From positions 1 to 7,418 of the forward strand of contig JAGCET010000021.1 of assembly GCA_017650505.1 (NCBI GenBank): DNA of 7,418 bases, in the 5' to 3' direction. Under the pieces are notes generated by a model that was not told where the DNA came from, ran no database searches, and saw only the letters and a program-made list of their open reading frames with translations. Positions 6,423 to 7,418 of this stretch are shown one piece after another. Position 1 is the stretch's first letter; the number at the start of each line of letters is the position of its first letter. The translations under genes were made by a program, and so were the position numbers. This DNA comes from Alphaproteobacteria bacterium. Lineage in GTDB: Bacteria > Pseudomonadota > Alphaproteobacteria > Rs-D84.

Positions 6423-6566
6423 CGCCGCGCAGCGGCATGGATTTGAACCGTAGGTTCGAAACCAAGTAGATTTCAGAAGCGTGAGCGCACCGAAATCGTT
6501 ACGGGTTGCGCGCAGTGTCGGCAAAGCCGACCGAGCGAATACGAGAATACACAATTAGAAAAAATT

Positions 6567-6600
6567 CAAAAATCGCGGAACAAGATTTTTGTTATTTTTT
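6567..6600 (+). terminator. Weak AT-rich terminator candidate
   Basis: CAAAAATC (6567-6574) pairs with GATTTTTG (6584-6591) around a 9-nt loop and is followed by TTATTTTTT. The stem has only two G-C pairs, so it is weak, but the T-rich tail supports plus-strand termination before the HD-domain gene. Confidence 0.35.
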
Positions 6601-6623
6601 TCTTATTGCGTATCGAGGGGGAA

Positions 6624-6635
6624 TCGCCCCGACCA
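6624..6635 (+). repeat. tRNA 3'-end repeat, copy C (short)
   Basis: TCGCCCCGACCA matches the last 12 bases of the tRNA-Pro gene exactly. A G-run just upstream (6617-6621) can pair with its CCCC, giving a small acceptor-like hairpin ending in CCA. Confidence 0.7.
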
Positions 6636-6652
6636 ATAAAATCTAAAACAAA

Positions 6653-6682
6653 TTGACAATTTGGGTGAATTTTTGCAAAAAT
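6653..6682 (+). promoter_or_regulatory. Candidate promoter for the HD-domain gene
   Basis: TTGACA (6653-6658) is a perfect -35 box, but the best -10 at acceptable spacing is AAAAAT (6677-6682, 18-nt spacer, 4 of 6). The -35 lies in a small palindrome, CAAATT-gac-AATTTG (6649-6663), where a regulator could bind. AAGGAG (6691-6696) is the ribosome binding site, 8 nt before the ATG. Confidence 0.35.
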
Positions 6683-6704
6683 AACGCCAAAAGGAGTTCT
6701 GTAT

Positions 6705-7391
6705 ATGGCCGATATTGAATACATAAAACAATCTGTTTCCGAATTATTGGGTAATGGTTTTGGTGGACACGACGATAAACATGTCTTTCGTGTTTATAAT
6801 ATGGCTATGGATTTTTGTAATGAAATTCCAGATGCCAACCGTGATTTAGTCGCCGCCGCCGCCCTGTTGCATGATTGTGACGATTACAAATTATTTGGCG
6901 AAGAATCTGCGCGTTTGATGACAAACACAAAACGCATACTGGCCAGTTCAGGTTTTGATGATGATTTCGCGGAAAAATGCATAAGTATTGTAAAAACCAT
7001 TGGGTACAGCAAACGCCTGAGCGGAATCAGCCCAGATTGCATCGAAGGCAAAATTGTTTCCGATGCAGATATGGCGGACGCCACCGGATTGATTGGCATA
7101 ATACGTTGTATTGAATATCGTGCGTATCGTTCTGAACACGGGGAACCATTTTTTGATCCGGATTATTTACCATCAGAAATGGACGCAGCAAAATATAAAC
7201 AAATGACTTATTGTCCAATTGTGAACCATTTCTTTGATAAACTGTTCAAATTGCGCGATATGGCATTAACAGATCCCGGACGCAGATGTATTTCAAAAAA
7301 ACATGAAACAATTTTCAATTTTCTAAAAACTTATTTTGACGAGATTGATGCCCCCCAAGTTTGGCAAGATTTATTGGCACAGTATGCATAA
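6705..7391 (+). CDS. HD-domain phosphohydrolase (YedJ-like, COG1418-type)
   Basis: A 228-residue soluble metal-dependent phosphohydrolase. The HD signature is complete: GHDDKHVFRV (21-30, His22 and His26), LLHDCDDY (55-61, His56-Asp57), and the distal Asp in SDADMADATGLIGI (119-132, Asp120/Asp122). The last resembles the family's DADrLDAlGaiGI motif. The C-terminal HFFDKLFKLRDMALTDPGR also fits this family of single HD-domain enzymes, which probably act on nucleotides or phosphate esters; the substrate is unknown. No RelA/SpoT synthetase, sensor or membrane part is attached, and no signal peptide is seen. Length is normal for the group. AAGGAG 8 nt before the ATG fixes the start. It stands alone after the non-coding array, with only 27 nt of window left downstream. 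Confidence 0.88.
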   Translation: MADIEYIKQSVSELLGNGFGGHDDKHVFRVYNMAMDFCNEIPDANRDLVAAAALLHDCDDYKLFGEESARLMTNTKRILASSGFDDDFAEKCISIVKTIGYSKRLSGISPDCIEGKIVSDADMADATGLIGIIRCIEYRAYRSEHGEPFFDPDYLPSEMDAAKYKQMTYCPIVNHFFDKLFKLRDMALTDPGRRCISKKHETIFNFLKTYFDEIDAPQVWQDLLAQYA

Positions 7392-7418
7392 AATCTCTTT
7401 CTATCTCTGCAATTTGCA

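Larger units (their letters stand above)
6194..6635. other. Non-coding, hairpin-rich segment with repeated tRNA 3' ends
   Basis: No credible gene is present. Two segments, 6194-6382 (189 nt) and 6383-6635 (253 nt), each end in a copy of the tRNA-Pro 3' end. Both longer tRNA-end copies lead straight into a long hairpin with an AT-rich base, a GC tip and a three-base loop. Further triloop hairpins are GCAAC-gca-GTTGC (6257-6269), CAACACAC-aaa-GTGTGTTG (6337-6355), GCCGC-gca-GCGGC (6424-6436), TTTGAACC-gta-GGTTCGAA (6442-6460, one G.T) and GTCGGC-aaa-GCCGAC (6517-6531). GGTTCGACA occurs twice (6244-6252, 6272-6280). The segment could be stacked small insertions at a tRNA attachment site, decayed tRNA duplications, or a structured RNA. 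Confidence 0.6.

Noticed and set aside
6010..6465. 151-codon minus-strand ORF containing GRGERIRTFDILLPKQ
   Set aside because: It is the antisense reading of tRNA-Pro, a well-known source of false proteins, and it also runs across the hairpin array and the tcdA 3' end.
6437..6475. Possible minus-strand tRNA fragment (reads GGTTCAAATCC)
   Set aside because: Only a T-arm-like stretch is present; no cloverleaf, anticodon arm or intact acceptor stem can be built.
6194..6635. CRISPR array
   Set aside because: The repeats are tRNA-end copies of unequal length with unequal spacing (189 and 253 nt); no regular repeat-spacer pattern exists.
7408..7418. TGCAATTTGCA palindrome at the window edge
   Set aside because: Too short and cut by the window end to interpret.

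Overview
The window suggests a moderately AT-rich alphaproteobacterium, probably one of the uncultured gut-associated lineages with small genomes. This is inferred from three things: the RF1 and HisRS sequence types, short intergenic gaps, and a secreted protein whose N-terminal pattern (TSREYVDAGLSTKQDT) resembles surface proteins I associate with those genomes. No rRNA or taxon-diagnostic marker is present, so the assignment is tentative.

Layout. Positions 1-470 hold no gene. They are AT-rich with several inverted repeats, including a 16-bp inverted repeat that brackets a Rho-independent terminator hairpin. Positions 471-1430 (+) encode a secreted protein with a signal peptide and a LamG-like C-terminal domain. 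It converges, with a 12-nt gap, on a minus-strand translation operon at 3804-1443: hisS (histidyl-tRNA synthetase) then prfA (release factor 1). The hisS leader has a near-consensus sigma70 promoter whose predicted +1 is the A of an ATG opening a 20-codon ORF with tandem His codons. Next, also on the minus strand, is a six-helix HdeD/DUF308-type membrane protein (4572-3985).

A divergent intergenic region (4573-4682) then launches a plus-strand pair: a TatD-family metal-dependent hydrolase (4683-5393) and tcdA (5374-6057), overlapping by 20 nt. The TatD promoter places the predicted transcription start exactly on the ATG, so the mRNA should be leaderless.

Downstream lies tRNA-Pro(TGG) with encoded CCA (6117-6193), with its own promoter. 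It is followed by about 510 nt of non-coding DNA that is the strangest part of the window. The 3' end of the tRNA is repeated twice more (19 nt exact, then 12 nt exact). The intervening segments carry compact hairpins with three-base loops, and each of the two longer tRNA-end copies runs directly into a long hairpin. The window ends with an HD-domain phosphohydrolase (6705-7391).

Several genes serve translation: HisRS charges tRNA-His, RF1 terminates translation, TcdA modifies t6A in ANN-decoding tRNAs, and a tRNA gene is present. The rest are an envelope protein, a secreted protein and two metal-dependent hydrolases. The most notable candidates are the tRNA-end repeat array and the hisS leader.
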